The position numbers and the translations under genes are program-made. Shown here piece after piece: positions 30,737 to 41,279 of a DNA stretch of 64,000 nt. The notes beneath the pieces are model-generated. The model was not told where the DNA came from. It did not search any database and was given only the letters and a program-made list of their open reading frames with translations. Positions within the stretch are counted from its first letter, which is position 1, and every line of letters starts with the position of its first letter. The stretch lies in assembly GCA_037349495.1 (NCBI GenBank), contig CP140197.1:1488001-1552000 (forward strand), read 5' to 3'. This DNA is from Lotmaria passim. Taxonomy: Eukaryota; Euglenozoa; Kinetoplastea; Trypanosomatida; Trypanosomatidae.

Positions 30737-32897
30737 TATTGGATCCTGGAAACCCGGGTTACAAGACAAAGATAATTACAAGAGAAGAGACTTACAAGTG
30801 ACGGGTAGTGATTAGTTGAAGGCAGTCTGTGAGACAGTCGTTCCTCTTTTTTAATCCTGTTGTTGTTGCGAAACCGAAAGCAAGGCCACCAACACAAGGA
30901 ATTCGAAAATAAAAAAAAAAAGAAAGAGAGAAATAGAGAGGGCAATGAGCTCAACAAACAAAGAAGAGCAGAGAAACAAAGAGACACGTTCTCCGAGGCA
31001 AGACAACGTTGCTCGATGAGAGCATGTGCTGCACCATAACCGCACCGCATCGCGGCAGGACGTTCAATTACGATCTAAGGCGACACACACACACACACAC
31101 ACACCTCTACAGCTTACGTCACATCAATAGTGCTTCAGGTATTTGTTGTTGTTGCTGTTGTTGTTTGCCAGTCTAACAAAGAGCCCACCATTTTTTTTAC
31201 TGTGACTCATACAAGAAGAAAAAGTATGAAGCAGCCGGAGCTCTGAAGGCACACATGCTTATACGAAGTCTGAGACGTTTAAAAAAAAAAAAAAGTAATA
31301 AGAACAACTAAATAAAAGCGGAAACAGAAAGCAAAGCAAATAACAGAAGTGAGAGGGAAATCAATGTGGAATATGAAAAATAATAAAAAAAAGAGACATA
31401 AAAAAAACTGCCAAAGACCAACAACAAAAAAAAACAACCGACTCACCTTTTTTTCTCTTAGGACACTACTATCATTTTAAGTCGGTGGAAAGAAAAACAC
31501 TCGCTGAAGTAGCACCTTCAAAAAAAAAAAAAAGTGCAGAGGGGGGAAAAGCGGAGTCTGAAAAAGGAAAAAAGAGTTTGCTAAGCTTGCAGATGAAGGT
31601 AGTGAGGAACATCAAGTACCATGCTTGTTTACTTCCGAGCAAAGAGCCGCAGTCCCTGACTTGCCTTTCGCTTCCCGTTGTTTCCACTCGTCCTGAATCC
31701 ACGCATGGTGAACAGACCTCAGCAGCTCTCTCTTTCTCTCTCGCCTCTCACCTGCAGCCTTTAGCCCCAACGGATTGAATACGAGATCATTATTTACGGG
31801 AGAGGTCGAGAAACCGAAAGTAGCGAGTCTAAGGCAAGCCCTCCAATCGTGAGTGGGTGAAGCAAGTCCCTTTGTTTATTGTTCAACAAAAGACGTTGAG
31901 AGAAAGTGAAATGAACAACACAATACGCACCCTTACGCCGCTGTAACAGAGAAAAAAAAAAAAAGTGAGCCCGCCTCATATATGTGAGACCTTTGCTCGA
32001 TATGTTACTTCTTTTTTTTTTTCTCCCTTTAAATCACTTCTTCTTTCCTTTGTCACCTCTTACGTGTTTGGTGAAACCGAATGAACCTCTCTGAATTGAA
32101 GGATGCACATATGTGCCGAAGATAAACTGTTGTGAGTCTATGGAAGGAGGAAAAAAAAAAAAGCCGCTCTTACAGCGTCCAGCACGAATAGAAAAAAAAA
32201 AAAAGAAAGGAAAAAAAAAGGCGGCGTGCGAATCAGAGACAGCTGACCATGGAAGTGAAAAAAAAAAAAAAGACAGAAGACAAAGCTAGGAAGCTCGTGT
32301 GTTGTCTGCCTTCTTGTTGGGTAGGACCAGCATGTACATTGGCTGTCTGAACCCGCCCGTCATTTTCAATGCTCGGCTTCCCCTCTGCAACAGCTCCCAT
32401 AGCTGCCATTCTGCCAGGTGACATTTCCGCAAAGAGAGCGAGAGTTGAAGAAGAAAAAAAAAAAAGACATCATTTTTAAACAACCGTTGTACATATAGTA
32501 GCTGACACAACAGAAAAAGAAAAAGCGTCGCTTGTCATGAAGTAGATCAATCAAAAAAAAAAAAAAAGAAACGTTTTTGCATTTGTCTGTGTGCACCTAT
32601 CCATCATCACGAATACAATTTCCTTGTGAATGAAATAAAAAGCACATCTTACCAAAAACCAAAGAGGGGGAAAAAAAGCAGCAGCGCTTTGGCAACAACG
32701 ACAAAATAAAAAAAAAGAAGCAAGCATATATATAGCGGAATAGTGAACAACGGAGAACAAAAATAATGAAGTGTAAAAAAAGAAAAGACAGTAATAGTGA
32801 TAATAGCTGTCTCCTTTGACAAGGCAGACAGAATAAAAGATGCAACGACAAGACAGGTCCAATCATAAACAACGAAAAAAAAAAGAAGCACTCATAA
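30737..32897. other. Long spacer, array end to lipase
   Basis: About 2.2 kb with no supported gene. It has an AC repeat at 31083-31104, a TTG-repeat tract at 31144-31166, and A runs near 31281-31294, 31520-31533, 32150-32162, 32261-32272 and 32552-32566. It marks the end of the small PH-like array. Confidence 0.55.
31083..31104. repeat. (AC)n microsatellite
   Basis: About 11 AC units. Confidence 0.9.
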
Positions 32898-34064
32898 TTA
32901 CTCAGACTCCAGGCGGTTCTTAAAATCTGGATGCTCCAGCAAATACTCCATGCCCAGGATCGTCTCGATCTCCGGGCTCAATGTGTAGTTGTAGATCTCG
33001 TCCATCGTGGCCTGGCTGCACTCGCAGCGGGTGCAGGTGCCGAGGTATAGCAAGTGATCCGACACCGTCGTCGCGTACACACTGTTGCTGCACGCTGGAT
33101 CCTCGGCATCGCCGCTGTCGGCGCACAGCATATACACGCTATCATCGGCAGGGTACCAGTGCTCCTGCGGGACGTGCACGTAGCCCCACGACCGCGGCGG
33201 GAGGTGCGGCACCGGATCGCGCGCGTGTGTGACGCGGAACTGGTGTTCCTGCGAGAGGACCGAAGTGGACCAATTCGTGAAGTACACGTTGCCGACGCGT
33301 GGCTCACCGAAGGTGTAGAGCTCCACCGGCATGAGGTGGGCTGAGTTGTCGCGGTACGGCGAGGCAGCGAGCACCTTCGCAGCTGGCTGGCTCGCCGGGG
33401 GCTGTGCTGTTTTGGGCATGTTCCACGTCGTGAACTCAATCGCGCATAGCACCGCCATGGCCCCGCCCAGGGAGTGGCCCGTGACGAAGAGACTATAGCT
33501 TGGGTACTGCTCGTGCATCGCCAGCATGTCCTGGATCAGCTGGTCCCGCATGCTGTTGTAGGCACTGTAGAAGCCGCGGTGAATGGTGCAGAGCGCCCCA
33601 CACGCCGGATGTGGGTACGGCATAGACCAGAAGTCCAAGTCCTGAATCCAGTTCGCCGTGTTGTAGGTGCCGCGGAAGGCCACGACGATCTTCTCCGACT
33701 CGTGATCTATCCCGCTGAAGCCGGAGTTGCCCGTGGAGAGGTTGGTGTACACGTTGAAGACGTGAAAGTCCGCCGTCGCGGTGCGGCACGCGTTGCCGCA
33801 GGACCAATTCATCACCGTCTCCGCAGGGCAGTAGGCTGTCTTGCAGAAGTGCAGCGCACGCCATGAGTTGGAGATGTTGTACACCGCGGGTGTGGCAGGG
33901 GTGGCGACGGTGGCACCGACGTACGTGGTCGACGCGTTGGAGGGGACAGCGTGGAAGGCGGCGAGTGGGACGAGGCACAGGGTGCTCAAAAGCAGCACAA
34001 GGACGAGGGTGGCGCCCACGCACGTCTTCGCTATCAGGCCGGAGGTGATGAGCTCCTCCTTCAT
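32898..34064 (-). CDS. Class 3 lipase, membrane-anchored or secreted
   Basis: Alpha/beta hydrolase of the lipase class 3 family, expected to cleave ester bonds of acylglycerols or phospholipids; 388 residues from the ATG at 34064. A hydrophobic segment near residues 14-36 (VGATLVLVLLLSTLCLVPLA) acts as signal peptide or type II anchor. Conserved parts appear in order: VAFRGT (oxyanion region), the nucleophile elbow GHSLGG near 195-200, GEPRVGN near 255, then DPVPHLPP with the likely catalytic Asp and GYVHVPQEHW with the likely His. All triad residues are present. Several NxS/T sites and paired cysteines suggest passage through the secretory pathway. Substrate is unknown. Confidence 0.93.
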   Translation of the reverse strand: MKEELITSGLIAKTCVGATLVLVLLLSTLCLVPLAAFHAVPSNASTTYVGATVATPATPAVYNISNSWRALHFCKTAYCPAETVMNWSCGNACRTATADFHVFNVYTNLSTGNSGFSGIDHESEKIVVAFRGTYNTANWIQDLDFWSMPYPHPACGALCTIHRGFYSAYNSMRDQLIQDMLAMHEQYPSYSLFVTGHSLGGAMAVLCAIEFTTWNMPKTAQPPASQPAAKVLAASPYRDNSAHLMPVELYTFGEPRVGNVYFTNWSTSVLSQEHQFRVTHARDPVPHLPPRSWGYVHVPQEHWYPADDSVYMLCADSGDAEDPACSNSVYATTVSDHLLYLGTCTRCECSQATMDEIYNYTLSPEIETILGMEYLLEHPDFKNRLESE

Positions 34065-34121
34065 TGGTGGCACCGAGTCGAACGCAAAGAACAAACTTGT
34101 TTAAATAAAAGCTAAAAGAAA
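34065..34121 (-). promoter_or_regulatory. Probable trans-splicing signal of the lipase gene
   Basis: On the coding strand a pyrimidine tract (about 34114-34121, CTTTCTTT) is followed by AG at 34113-34112, giving a 5' UTR of about 47 bases. A longer T-rich tract lies farther upstream near 34170-34199. Inferred. Confidence 0.4.
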
Positions 34122-34950
34122 GCACAGTGGAAGTAAAGAACGAAGGCGTGTGCGTGTGTGTGTCGTTATCAAGGAGAAAAGAAAAAAAAAAGAAAATAGT
34201 CAAAGGGCTTTGTTTTTTCCCAGTGAGTTTAAAGAGCAGGAGCGAGCAGTAGTGTGTAGCGCGGCAATGCGCAGCTGTGGAATGGGAGAAAAGGGTGTAG
34301 AGTTGCAAGAGAAGAAAAATAAAGGAAAGAAGACAAGGGTCAGACTTACGCCAATAGCACAACCTGGAAAAGGGAGCAGTTTAGCATGACAGCATAAGTA
34401 AAAATGTGATATCAATAGCAGTGAAGTTCAACACACAGTAAAAAGAAGAAAGCCTCACAAGTGTTTATGATAATAAACTACACCGAGATTAACTGACAGA
34501 ACTTCCTGTGATAGAAAAGGAGCTCCCTTGCGGCCACGTCTGTCCATCAGCGAGTGTAGCAGACGACAACGATAGCCCCTCGACGCTTACGGACGGTGAG
34601 TGCTCCGTTTTATGCAGCCCATGTTCTACTGCTTGCGTTTTGGCATCAATAGCAAAACAAAAAAAAAAAAAAACAGTTGAGCGAAGCAAGGTAAAGTAGC
34701 GGTGACGCCATTCATCTCTTCTTCACCAAAAGAGTATAATTCGACTTGCATGAGCAAGTCGTTTGATCTGTTTCTCTAGTATCTGCAGTTGGTCGGTGTC
34801 TATGACCATCAAGAGAATACTAAAGAGAGCCCAGAAGAGAAAAAAAAAAAAACGATGTATTTGGTCACAAAAGGGCGTGTTCGGCACTCAAAGAGGGGAA
34901 AAAAAGAAGATGCAAAAGAGTTCTCTTTTCATAAACAGACTGAACAACGA
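34065..34950. other. Spacer, lipase to 573-residue protein
   Basis: No gene is supported. A 34489-34689 minus-strand frame lacks an ATG outside the T run and resembles nothing known. A runs near 34661-34673 and 34841-34853. Confidence 0.55.
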
Positions 34951-36672
34951 CTAGAAGATGTCCTGTTCCGGCTTAAACATATCGATGATCTTCGATACAC
35001 GCCGCACCGGCACCTTCGCTGCAAACACCTCCTCCGCATACAAATCATCGTTGCTGCTCCGATTGTTACCCTCCCGACTGTTCGCGTTGGAGTCGCGCTT
35101 ACGCTGCTCGTCGCAGGCTGCAGCGGCCACCTCCTCCGCGGCTCGCGCTGCAGCAGCCGAGCCGTAGTAAAACGGCAGAAACTCAGCTCGCCGAGTGATG
35201 GTCTGCCGCGGCGTCGGACGCATGCCCAGCGCCTGCGCCACCGAGGCGGCGGACTGCACCGTCGGCGCGACGTGGTGTCCGCCTGGCTGCGGCTGCCACT
35301 TGAATGCGCGACCGTGTGTTGCCTGAAAGGACTCGGCGTAGTCAAAGACAGTCTCCTCATTGTTTAATAGTATTACAGAGAAGCCGGAGGGGAGCGAAGC
35401 AGGACCAGCCGGTGCTTCCGATTGTTGCTTCTGCTTCTGTGGTGGCAGTGGTGGAGACACACCCGGCGTGTCGAGCTCGATCGAGTCGGCGCTGTCATCC
35501 AGATGCACATCGGCGTCGAAGTTATCCCCTTTGCCAGCCTTTTTCGATTCTTCAGGTCCCGCCGTCGTCCTGGCAGCGTTCTTGCCATGTCTGCTCAGCA
35601 GCGTCGTGAGAACGTGCAAAATAGTCGCCATTTCCTTCGCTACGTTCATGCGTGGCATCGCCGCCGCCATCGAGGCCGAGCAGTCGTCGCTCGCGGACGG
35701 AAAGGGGCTGCACGGGGAGAAGAGCACGTCAGCCGCCTCGTAATCAGTCAGGAACGCGATGTACGGTACGGTGGACGGGCTAAAGGGGCTGCTGCGGGTC
35801 GGTGTCGGGCTTGCTGAGGACGAGTTGGACGTCAGTGACGCGTCCACGGTAGCCGGCCCATTGTACTCCACCTTCTGCAGCTGCGACAGCGGCACCGAGC
35901 GCGCCACGCAGCCGCTCTCGGCAACGAACAGCACGTCCTGGTCCGTTATGCAGAGGTAGACGTGCCGCATACACACTCCAAGGCGGCCGTTGGGGTCACA
36001 GCCGATCATCCGGCCATGAACGCAGCTGTAGACGATGGCGCCCGCGAGTTGGCGGAAGTTCTGTTGCAGGTAAAGCGGAAAACTAGCGAGATGAAGGTCG
36101 TTGCGTGGGTCGACGCCGCCGCGCAGACCGCCGTAGAGAGGAAAACGCAGTCCGTCTGCGATGAGGGTGTCACGCATCAGCATGATCATGTCGTGTGCCG
36201 CGTTGTAGTACGGGCACCGCAGCGACCAGTCGTCACGGTCCTTTGCAAAAAAGTTCGCATCGTCTGACAGGCTGACCGGCTGCTGCGACGGCTTCTGCAT
36301 CTCCCCGCCCTCAGCGTAGGTGCGGATGCTGGGTGCGCTGTCCTGGTAGCTCTCGTTCAGCAGCTGAGGCAGTCGCTGCAGCTCCATCTGGTCTGCCAGG
36401 TTGTTGCCGTCGAGGCGGTGGTACGAGACGCCGGACACGGTGAAGCTGAGCAGCTCCTTCGCCTCGTAGTTCCACACACGGAAGTTGATCGGCTCGCTGC
36501 CCTGCACACAGGCGGGCATGATGGCGTACACCTTCATCCGGTGCTTCCACTGTCGGATCTTTGCATCCTTGTCGCTGAGGTACGCCATGCGCGTGGACGG
36601 GTCGAAGCAGAGGAAGCGCAGGGACAGGTTGTGCGCATACTTGCCCTTCTTCTCCACAGGAATGATGAACAT
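34951..36672 (-). CDS. Large two-module PH-like protein, 573 residues
   Basis: Function unknown. The N terminus (IPVEKKGKY...LRFLCFDPSTRMAYLSD) looks like the opening strands of the array proteins. WSLRCPYYNAAHDMIMLM near 155-172 looks like their terminal strand-helix block. Then GLRGGVDPRND near 185-195 matches the GLPPYDPRNG motif of the large proteins at 53.0 and 57.7 kb. A second module begins with YLCITDQDVLFVAESG near 238-253 and continues with a SQLQKVEYN strand, an AFLTD strand and a helix. The rest is low complexity, with RRAEFLPFYYG corresponding to RAAIPLY of the larger relatives. ATG at 36672 is the only sensible start. Role in membrane binding is inference. Confidence 0.85.
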   Translation of the reverse strand: MFIIPVEKKGKYAHNLSLRFLCFDPSTRMAYLSDKDAKIRQWKHRMKVYAIMPACVQGSEPINFRVWNYEAKELLSFTVSGVSYHRLDGNNLADQMELQRLPQLLNESYQDSAPSIRTYAEGGEMQKPSQQPVSLSDDANFFAKDRDDWSLRCPYYNAAHDMIMLMRDTLIADGLRFPLYGGLRGGVDPRNDLHLASFPLYLQQNFRQLAGAIVYSCVHGRMIGCDPNGRLGVCMRHVYLCITDQDVLFVAESGCVARSVPLSQLQKVEYNGPATVDASLTSNSSSASPTPTRSSPFSPSTVPYIAFLTDYEAADVLFSPCSPFPSASDDCSASMAAAMPRMNVAKEMATILHVLTTLLSRHGKNAARTTAGPEESKKAGKGDNFDADVHLDDSADSIELDTPGVSPPLPPQKQKQQSEAPAGPASLPSGFSVILLNNEETVFDYAESFQATHGRAFKWQPQPGGHHVAPTVQSAASVAQALGMRPTPRQTITRRAEFLPFYYGSAAAARAAEEVAAAACDEQRKRDSNANSREGNNRSSNDDLYAEEVFAAKVPVRRVSKIIDMFKPEQDIF

Positions 36673-37411
36673 CGCTGGTTATGTCTACCTTGAGGTCTGC
36701 CTATTGACACCGTCAGATTTTTGTTCCTTTCATCAAGAAATCAAAAAAAAAAAAAAAGAAAAAGAAAAAAAAAAGGTGGACACGAGTGGAGGTGGCATAA
36801 AGCGCGAAGCTCGTTCAACTAACAACGAGCCCCACAGTCGAGCGATAATGCAGCGAGAATACAAAATAGGCACCACTGTTTTCGGGAAAAAACGCACGAA
36901 CCTTCGGAAACGCAAATTGCGGCACTTCACATAATCGAGTGAATACTGTTTTTTTCTGTAGGCCTTGTCCTTTTTGTTATATTCCCTTAAAGAGAGAGAG
37001 AGACGATGTTCTTCTTTTTTTTTTTTACTTCTCGATAGCGTTTACGTTCGCAAGGTTTGATTAGTGGTTTTTTAAGCGAAAAAAAAAAAAGAGGCTCCTT
37101 TATGTGTGTGTAAACCGGAACATTCTCATATTCCTCTTTTTTTTTTCTTTCTTCTTAAGCGCTCCAGTTTAAAAAAAAAAAAGCGGTTCCAGCTTAAGCA
37201 GACTTTAATTGTAGATAGTAATTATAAAAAAAAAAAAAAACAGAAGAGCACACATACTGATTAGCACCACCAAAAAAAAAAAAAGCGTACTAAAAAAACA
37301 AAATAAGCTCATATGTTGTTCTCTTCTTTTTTCTTTTTGTCTATGTGGCAGGTTATAATCATGGGCGTGCGCCTTCTCTGCAACTTCGCGTAGTCGTCTC
37401 ATTTTTTCGGC
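36673..37411. other. Spacer, 573-residue protein to uridine kinase
   Basis: No gene seen. Mixed A and T runs, for example 36740-36754 (A), 37015-37026 (T), 37079-37090 (A), 37227-37240 (A). Confidence 0.6.
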
Positions 37412-38080
37412 CTACGCCGTCTCTTGCATTGTGGCGACAACGGGACCGCTCATGTGGGAAAGGTCGTGGTTGAGCTTCGCCTTCAGCACGTCCACCGCAA
37501 CCTGGTTGTCCTTCCAGCTCGGTACGATGATGTCCGCCCACCGCTTCGAGGGCTCGATGTAGGCAAAGTACATCGGTCGCACCGTCTTCTCGTACTGCTC
37601 AATTACGGAGTCAAAGCTGCGTCCCCGCTCCACCATATCCCGCTTCGCACGCCGAATGAGGCAGATGTCCAGCGGGGCGTCCACAAAGATAAGGCAGTCC
37701 ATCTCCTTACGCAATTCCTCATCGGTGAAGAGCAGGATGCCCTCCACCACAATGACACGCTTTGGCGTCATGTGCACAGTGTGAGCGGCGCGGGTGTGAT
37801 GGACGTAGTCGTACTGCGGCAGATCCACGGCATTGCCGGCCTTCAACTGGCGCAGCTGCTCCGCCATCAGACCATGCTCCAGCGAATTGGGGTGGTCGTA
37901 GTTCACGTGGATCCTCTCGCTCTCCGGGATGTCAGACTGGTCCTTGTAATAGAAGTCTTCGCTGATGACACCGATGCTGTCGGGTGGGCAGGTGCTCATC
38001 AGGTCTGTTACGATGGTGCGGCTCAGCCGCGTCTTGCCGGACCCGGAGGCACCAGAAATACCAATGACGATGCAAGGCAT
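37412..38080 (-). CDS. Uridine kinase
   Basis: Phosphorylates uridine (and usually cytidine) to the monophosphate in pyrimidine salvage; 222 residues, the usual length of the single-domain enzyme. The P-loop GASGSGKT lies at about 9-16. EDFYYKDQSDIPESER near 41-56 and NYDHPNSLEHG near 59-69 form the nucleoside-binding region, followed by PQYDYVHHTR, the Walker-B-like VIVVEGILLF, and RAKRDMVERGRSFDSVIEQY in the lid region. No targeting signal is visible, so it is probably cytosolic. There is no fused uracil phosphoribosyltransferase domain. It is unrelated to its neighbours, as is common in polycistronic units. Confidence 0.95.
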   Translation of the reverse strand: MPCIVIGISGASGSGKTRLSRTIVTDLMSTCPPDSIGVISEDFYYKDQSDIPESERIHVNYDHPNSLEHGLMAEQLRQLKAGNAVDLPQYDYVHHTRAAHTVHMTPKRVIVVEGILLFTDEELRKEMDCLIFVDAPLDICLIRRAKRDMVERGRSFDSVIEQYEKTVRPMYFAYIEPSKRWADIIVPSWKDNQVAVDVLKAKLNHDLSHMSGPVVATMQETA

Positions 38081-38684
38081 TTTTTTTTTTTATATGTCAC
38101 TGTTTTTCTTGTTTTTCTCGTTTTTTTTCCCCCTCCTTATGTTACTCGCGATTGAAGGTGCCGCTTAAAGGCACGACATGAAAAAAGGAACGATGTGGTT
38201 AAAAGAAGAAGACGCGTGACCGCGTGTATAAGGGGATGTCAAAACCGTACCAAGCGGAAGTGTTGAAAGGATGAAAGGAACTGAAAAGTCTCAACAAGAA
38301 AAAAAAGACGTGCCGAACACTTTATAACACGTTCTGGACGCTCCATCAGTTAGTGGCTCTTGTTTCCTTGTTAGAACTGCTGTGTTGTTTGCCCTCCAAA
38401 AAAAAAAAAACACCTCAGTGCTCCATCCGACTTCTGTTCACACGATCGTGACAGCTTAGGAGTGATAAGACGTGTTTTTTTTTTAATGTACACGGAATTT
38501 CTCGTTGCTGATCTCGTTTTAATAGAGACACAAGAGTACTGCTGTGTAAATGAGGGAGCCCCCCCCTACCACATAAAACACTCGAGTCGAGACAGAAAGA
38601 GTGAGACAAAGACTCGCAACGCCTACAGAGAACGCAAAAAAAAAAAAAAACCTGCACGTTCTCTCTCACACACCTGAGGCTTGT
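38081..38684. other. Spacer, uridine kinase to ferredoxin 1
   Basis: No gene seen. Unusually, directly upstream of the uridine kinase start it is the plus strand that is T-rich (38080-38133). The pyrimidine tract on the coding strand lies farther up (about 38180-38215), with an AG near 38167 as possible acceptor. A runs at 38398-38410 and 38637-38650. Confidence 0.55.
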
Positions 38685-39191
38685 TTACCGCATCTGGTTC
38701 TCCGTCTCGTCCGGGATCACAACGGAGATTTCGTCCAGTTCCGGTGTCATCTGCACCTGGCACGAGAGTCGCGACGTCTTCGTGACGGCAGGAGCGAGGT
38801 CGAGCATGTCCATCTCATCCTCGCACGGCGTGCTTGGCAGCTTCGCGTACGACGTGGGGTCGAAGATGACGTGGCAAGTGCTGCAGGCGCAGGTGCCATC
38901 ACACGCCGCCTCCATGTCCATGCGTGCCACGTCACGTATCACCTCCATCAATGTGAGTCCGGCCGGTGCTTCTACTGTTCGAATTTTATGCTCGACACGA
39001 CTCTCGATGTGCACCTTCACCTTACCAGGCGTAGAAGGTGAGGCGGCGGCGGAGGAGGAAGCGGGTGGTGCTGGTGTTGTGGAGCAGTGATGGTGAGAAA
39101 CGCAGAGGGCCGACGCGACACTGTCCGCCTTCCTCCACGTTGCCCTGTGTGCAGGCCGCAGCAGCGTACCGCGTACCACAACACGGTGCAT
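38685..39191 (-). CDS. Mitochondrial [2Fe-2S] ferredoxin 1 (adrenodoxin type)
   Basis: Electron carrier expected to serve iron-sulfur cluster assembly or related mitochondrial redox steps; 168 residues from the ATG at 39191. A long Arg/Ser/Ala-rich presequence (about 1-55) precedes STPGKVKVHI, where the ferredoxin fold starts. Cluster ligands are in CDGTCACSTCHV (C-x5-C-x2-C near 101-110) and the fourth Cys is in RLSCQV near 146. An extra Cys lies inside the loop (CDGTCAC). The helix motif TLMEVIRDVARMDMEAAC is typical of the family. It is first of six adjacent paralogues and, with number 6, forms a subtype with CHVI rather than CHVYL. Confidence 0.94.
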   Translation of the reverse strand: MHRVVVRGTLLRPAHRATWRKADSVASALCVSHHHCSTTPAPPASSSAAASPSTPGKVKVHIESRVEHKIRTVEAPAGLTLMEVIRDVARMDMEAACDGTCACSTCHVIFDPTSYAKLPSTPCEDEMDMLDLAPAVTKTSRLSCQVQMTPELDEISVVIPDETENQMR

Positions 39192-39755
39192 CGCTACTTA
39201 ATAGTGGAAACGAAGAGTTGAACTTTTGATTAATTACTGACAAGGAATCTACCTGTTTCTGAGTTGCAGAGCGCTCAAAAGAACTCAAGGCAGAAAAAAA
39301 GTGTCGTTTCACGACGAGTGAAAGGAGAATCAGAAAAAGTAATGTTAGCTTAATCCATAAGGCTAGTTGTTGCAACTTTCTTAGGCATCCTTTGAAAAAA
39401 AAAAAGCACACACACACATTCATGCACGTACGGTTGTTTAAAGGTGACGAGAGCCGTGCCTGTTATTGCACGACAGTCAAGGAGTATGGGCCACGCAAAA
39501 AAAAAAAAAAACACGTGAAGAGAAGAACATGAGTACTCCATACTCATGCACGCCTTCAACTTAACTCTACGTCAGCGTTGGCCACATATTCTTCTCTCGT
39601 TCACTTTTTTTTTTTTTTTGAACTTTGTTTGATGATTGCACCTGTAAAAGAAGAACATAATAAGTAGCATTAAATTGTAAGAAAAAGTGATTAAAAAAAG
39701 GACGGGAGAACCAACAATCGAACGAGCCAATAGTGTCGTTATCGAATCACTCACT
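39192..39755. other. Spacer, ferredoxins 1-2
   Basis: No gene seen. A runs at 39393-39403 and 39497-39511; a T run at 39606-39619. Confidence 0.6.
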
Positions 39756-40172
39756 TCACATGAGAAGGTTCACCACGTTCTTCGGCAACTCCACCTCAAT
39801 TCCCTCCATCTCAGGGGTCAGCGTTATCTGACACGCCAGCCGCGACGTGTCTTTTACATCGAGCGCCTTGTCGAGCACGTCTTGCTCCTCTTCCGACGGC
39901 TCCCCGAGTTTCTTGTAAAAAGACTCAGAGAGGTAGACGTGGCAGGTAGAGCACTGCATGCAGCCGTCACACGCACCCTCCATCTCCAGCTTCGCCACGT
40001 CGCGAATGGCGTGCATGAGAGAAATCCCGGCAGGCGCCTCAAAGTCTAGAGAGGAGCTGTCCTGTGTCTTAACGACCACTTTGACCTTGCCAGGAGTGCT
40101 GTAGAGGCGGGCAGAGGAGCCAGCCATAGCGACTGATGTGCGAGCAACGGAGAAAGACACCCAACGGCGCAT
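39756..40172 (-). CDS. Mitochondrial [2Fe-2S] ferredoxin 2
   Basis: 138 residues from the ATG at 40172, which gives a good presequence (MRRWVSFSVARTSVAMAG) ending in ARLYSTPGK. A longer frame upstream starts only at TTG. Cluster ligands are in CDGCMQCSTCHVYL (C-x5-C-x2-C) with an extra Cys in the loop, and the fourth Cys is in RLACQITL. SLMHAIRDVAKLEMEGAC is the preceding helix, and PEMEGIEVELP the last strand. It should receive electrons from a ferredoxin reductase in the mitochondrion; the partner is not in this window. Confidence 0.94.
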   Translation of the reverse strand: MRRWVSFSVARTSVAMAGSSARLYSTPGKVKVVVKTQDSSSLDFEAPAGISLMHAIRDVAKLEMEGACDGCMQCSTCHVYLSESFYKKLGEPSEEEQDVLDKALDVKDTSRLACQITLTPEMEGIEVELPKNVVNLLM

Positions 40173-40868
40173 TTCTTCACGATGGAAAAGAAGAGCTGCT
40201 GTGTGTTGCCCACTGTAGCTGATGATCCTGCTGCAACACAGAGTTCTGTATGTTCTGTGTGTCAGGATGGTCGTCAAAAAATACCCAAGGAAAAGAAGGT
40301 GCCTAGTGTTACAGCAAAGAACCCGAAGCCTGTATAATGAATGCGAGGCACACTGAAAAACAACAAAGTTGAGGGAAGCACGTTTAAAGTGGGGGGAGGA
40401 AAAAAAAACTAGTCAACAACGAAAAAAAAAAAAGGCCGATTTAAGTCAGTTCTGTACACCGAGCTTCAAAAGCTGCAGAAGTGGTAAATCGTTTCGTAGA
40501 TAGCAAACGTAAGCAACACACGGTTTACAAAGCCACTCTGCATTTGCCACGTGATAGTTGTCGTATTGGAGCCCTGTTAACACGCATTGCACTAGAACAG
40601 GATATTCTCTTTATGTTGTCTTCGTTGTTTTTCGTGTGACTTTAAGCGAGGAAGTCGAATGAAGTAGAGGATGATTCTTTGAAGCGGAGAAAAAAGAGGC
40701 ACGCTGCACCGCAGCGCGTGATCTAAGAAGGAGCACAAGGCTATGAAAGTACAACTTGAGCAGACTAGAAGACACGCGAATCAATATCACAAGACGTTAG
40801 AATTACGATAGCCGAGGAGAAGAGAACTGGCACTCAGCACACGTGTCACAAGCAGTTAGGTAAGTGGA
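40173..40868. other. Spacer, ferredoxins 2-3
   Basis: No gene seen. A runs near 40402-40410 and 40421-40432. Confidence 0.6.
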
Positions 40869-41279
40869 CTAACGGACGTTCCCGGTGTTGCTGGGCAGCT
40901 CCACGTCCATCCCATCCATCTCAGGGGTGAGCTCCACCTGACATGACAGCCGTGATGTCTCGCGCACATCGAAGACCTTGTCCAGGAGGTCCTGCTCCTC
41001 CTCGGACGGCTCCCCGGCTTTTGCAAACGACGCCTTTGAAAGGTAGACGTGGCAGGTGCCGCACTCCATCTCCCCATCGCACGTACCCTCCACGTCCAGC
41101 TTCGCCACATCGCGCAGCGCCTGCATGAGAGAAATCCCAACAGGGACGTCCATGTCGCACTGCGTGCCGTCGCTCCTTTTCACGCGCACGTTGACCTTGC
41201 CGGGGGTGTTGTAGAGTCGCAGGTTTCGACGCACAGCTACGACTGCCGGGCGAGTCGTAAAACGAAAGCAACACCTCAT
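40869..41279 (-). CDS. Mitochondrial [2Fe-2S] ferredoxin 3
   Basis: 136 residues from the ATG at 41279. The presequence MRCCFRFTTRPAVVAVRRN is basic and ends in RLYNTPGK. Cluster ligands are in CDGEMECGTCHVYL and the fourth Cys in RLSCQVEL. SLMQALRDVAKLDVEGTC is the helix before the loop. It shares the PSEEEQDLLDK stretch with copy 2, so the two are probably a close duplication. All four ligands are present and the length is normal. Confidence 0.94.
   Translation of the reverse strand: MRCCFRFTTRPAVVAVRRNLRLYNTPGKVNVRVKRSDGTQCDMDVPVGISLMQALRDVAKLDVEGTCDGEMECGTCHVYLSKASFAKAGEPSEEEQDLLDKVFDVRETSRLSCQVELTPEMDGMDVELPSNTGNVR

Noticed and set aside
34489-34689. 66-residue minus-strand frame downstream of the lipase start region
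   Set aside because: It opens in a T run, lacks an ATG of its own and resembles no known protein.
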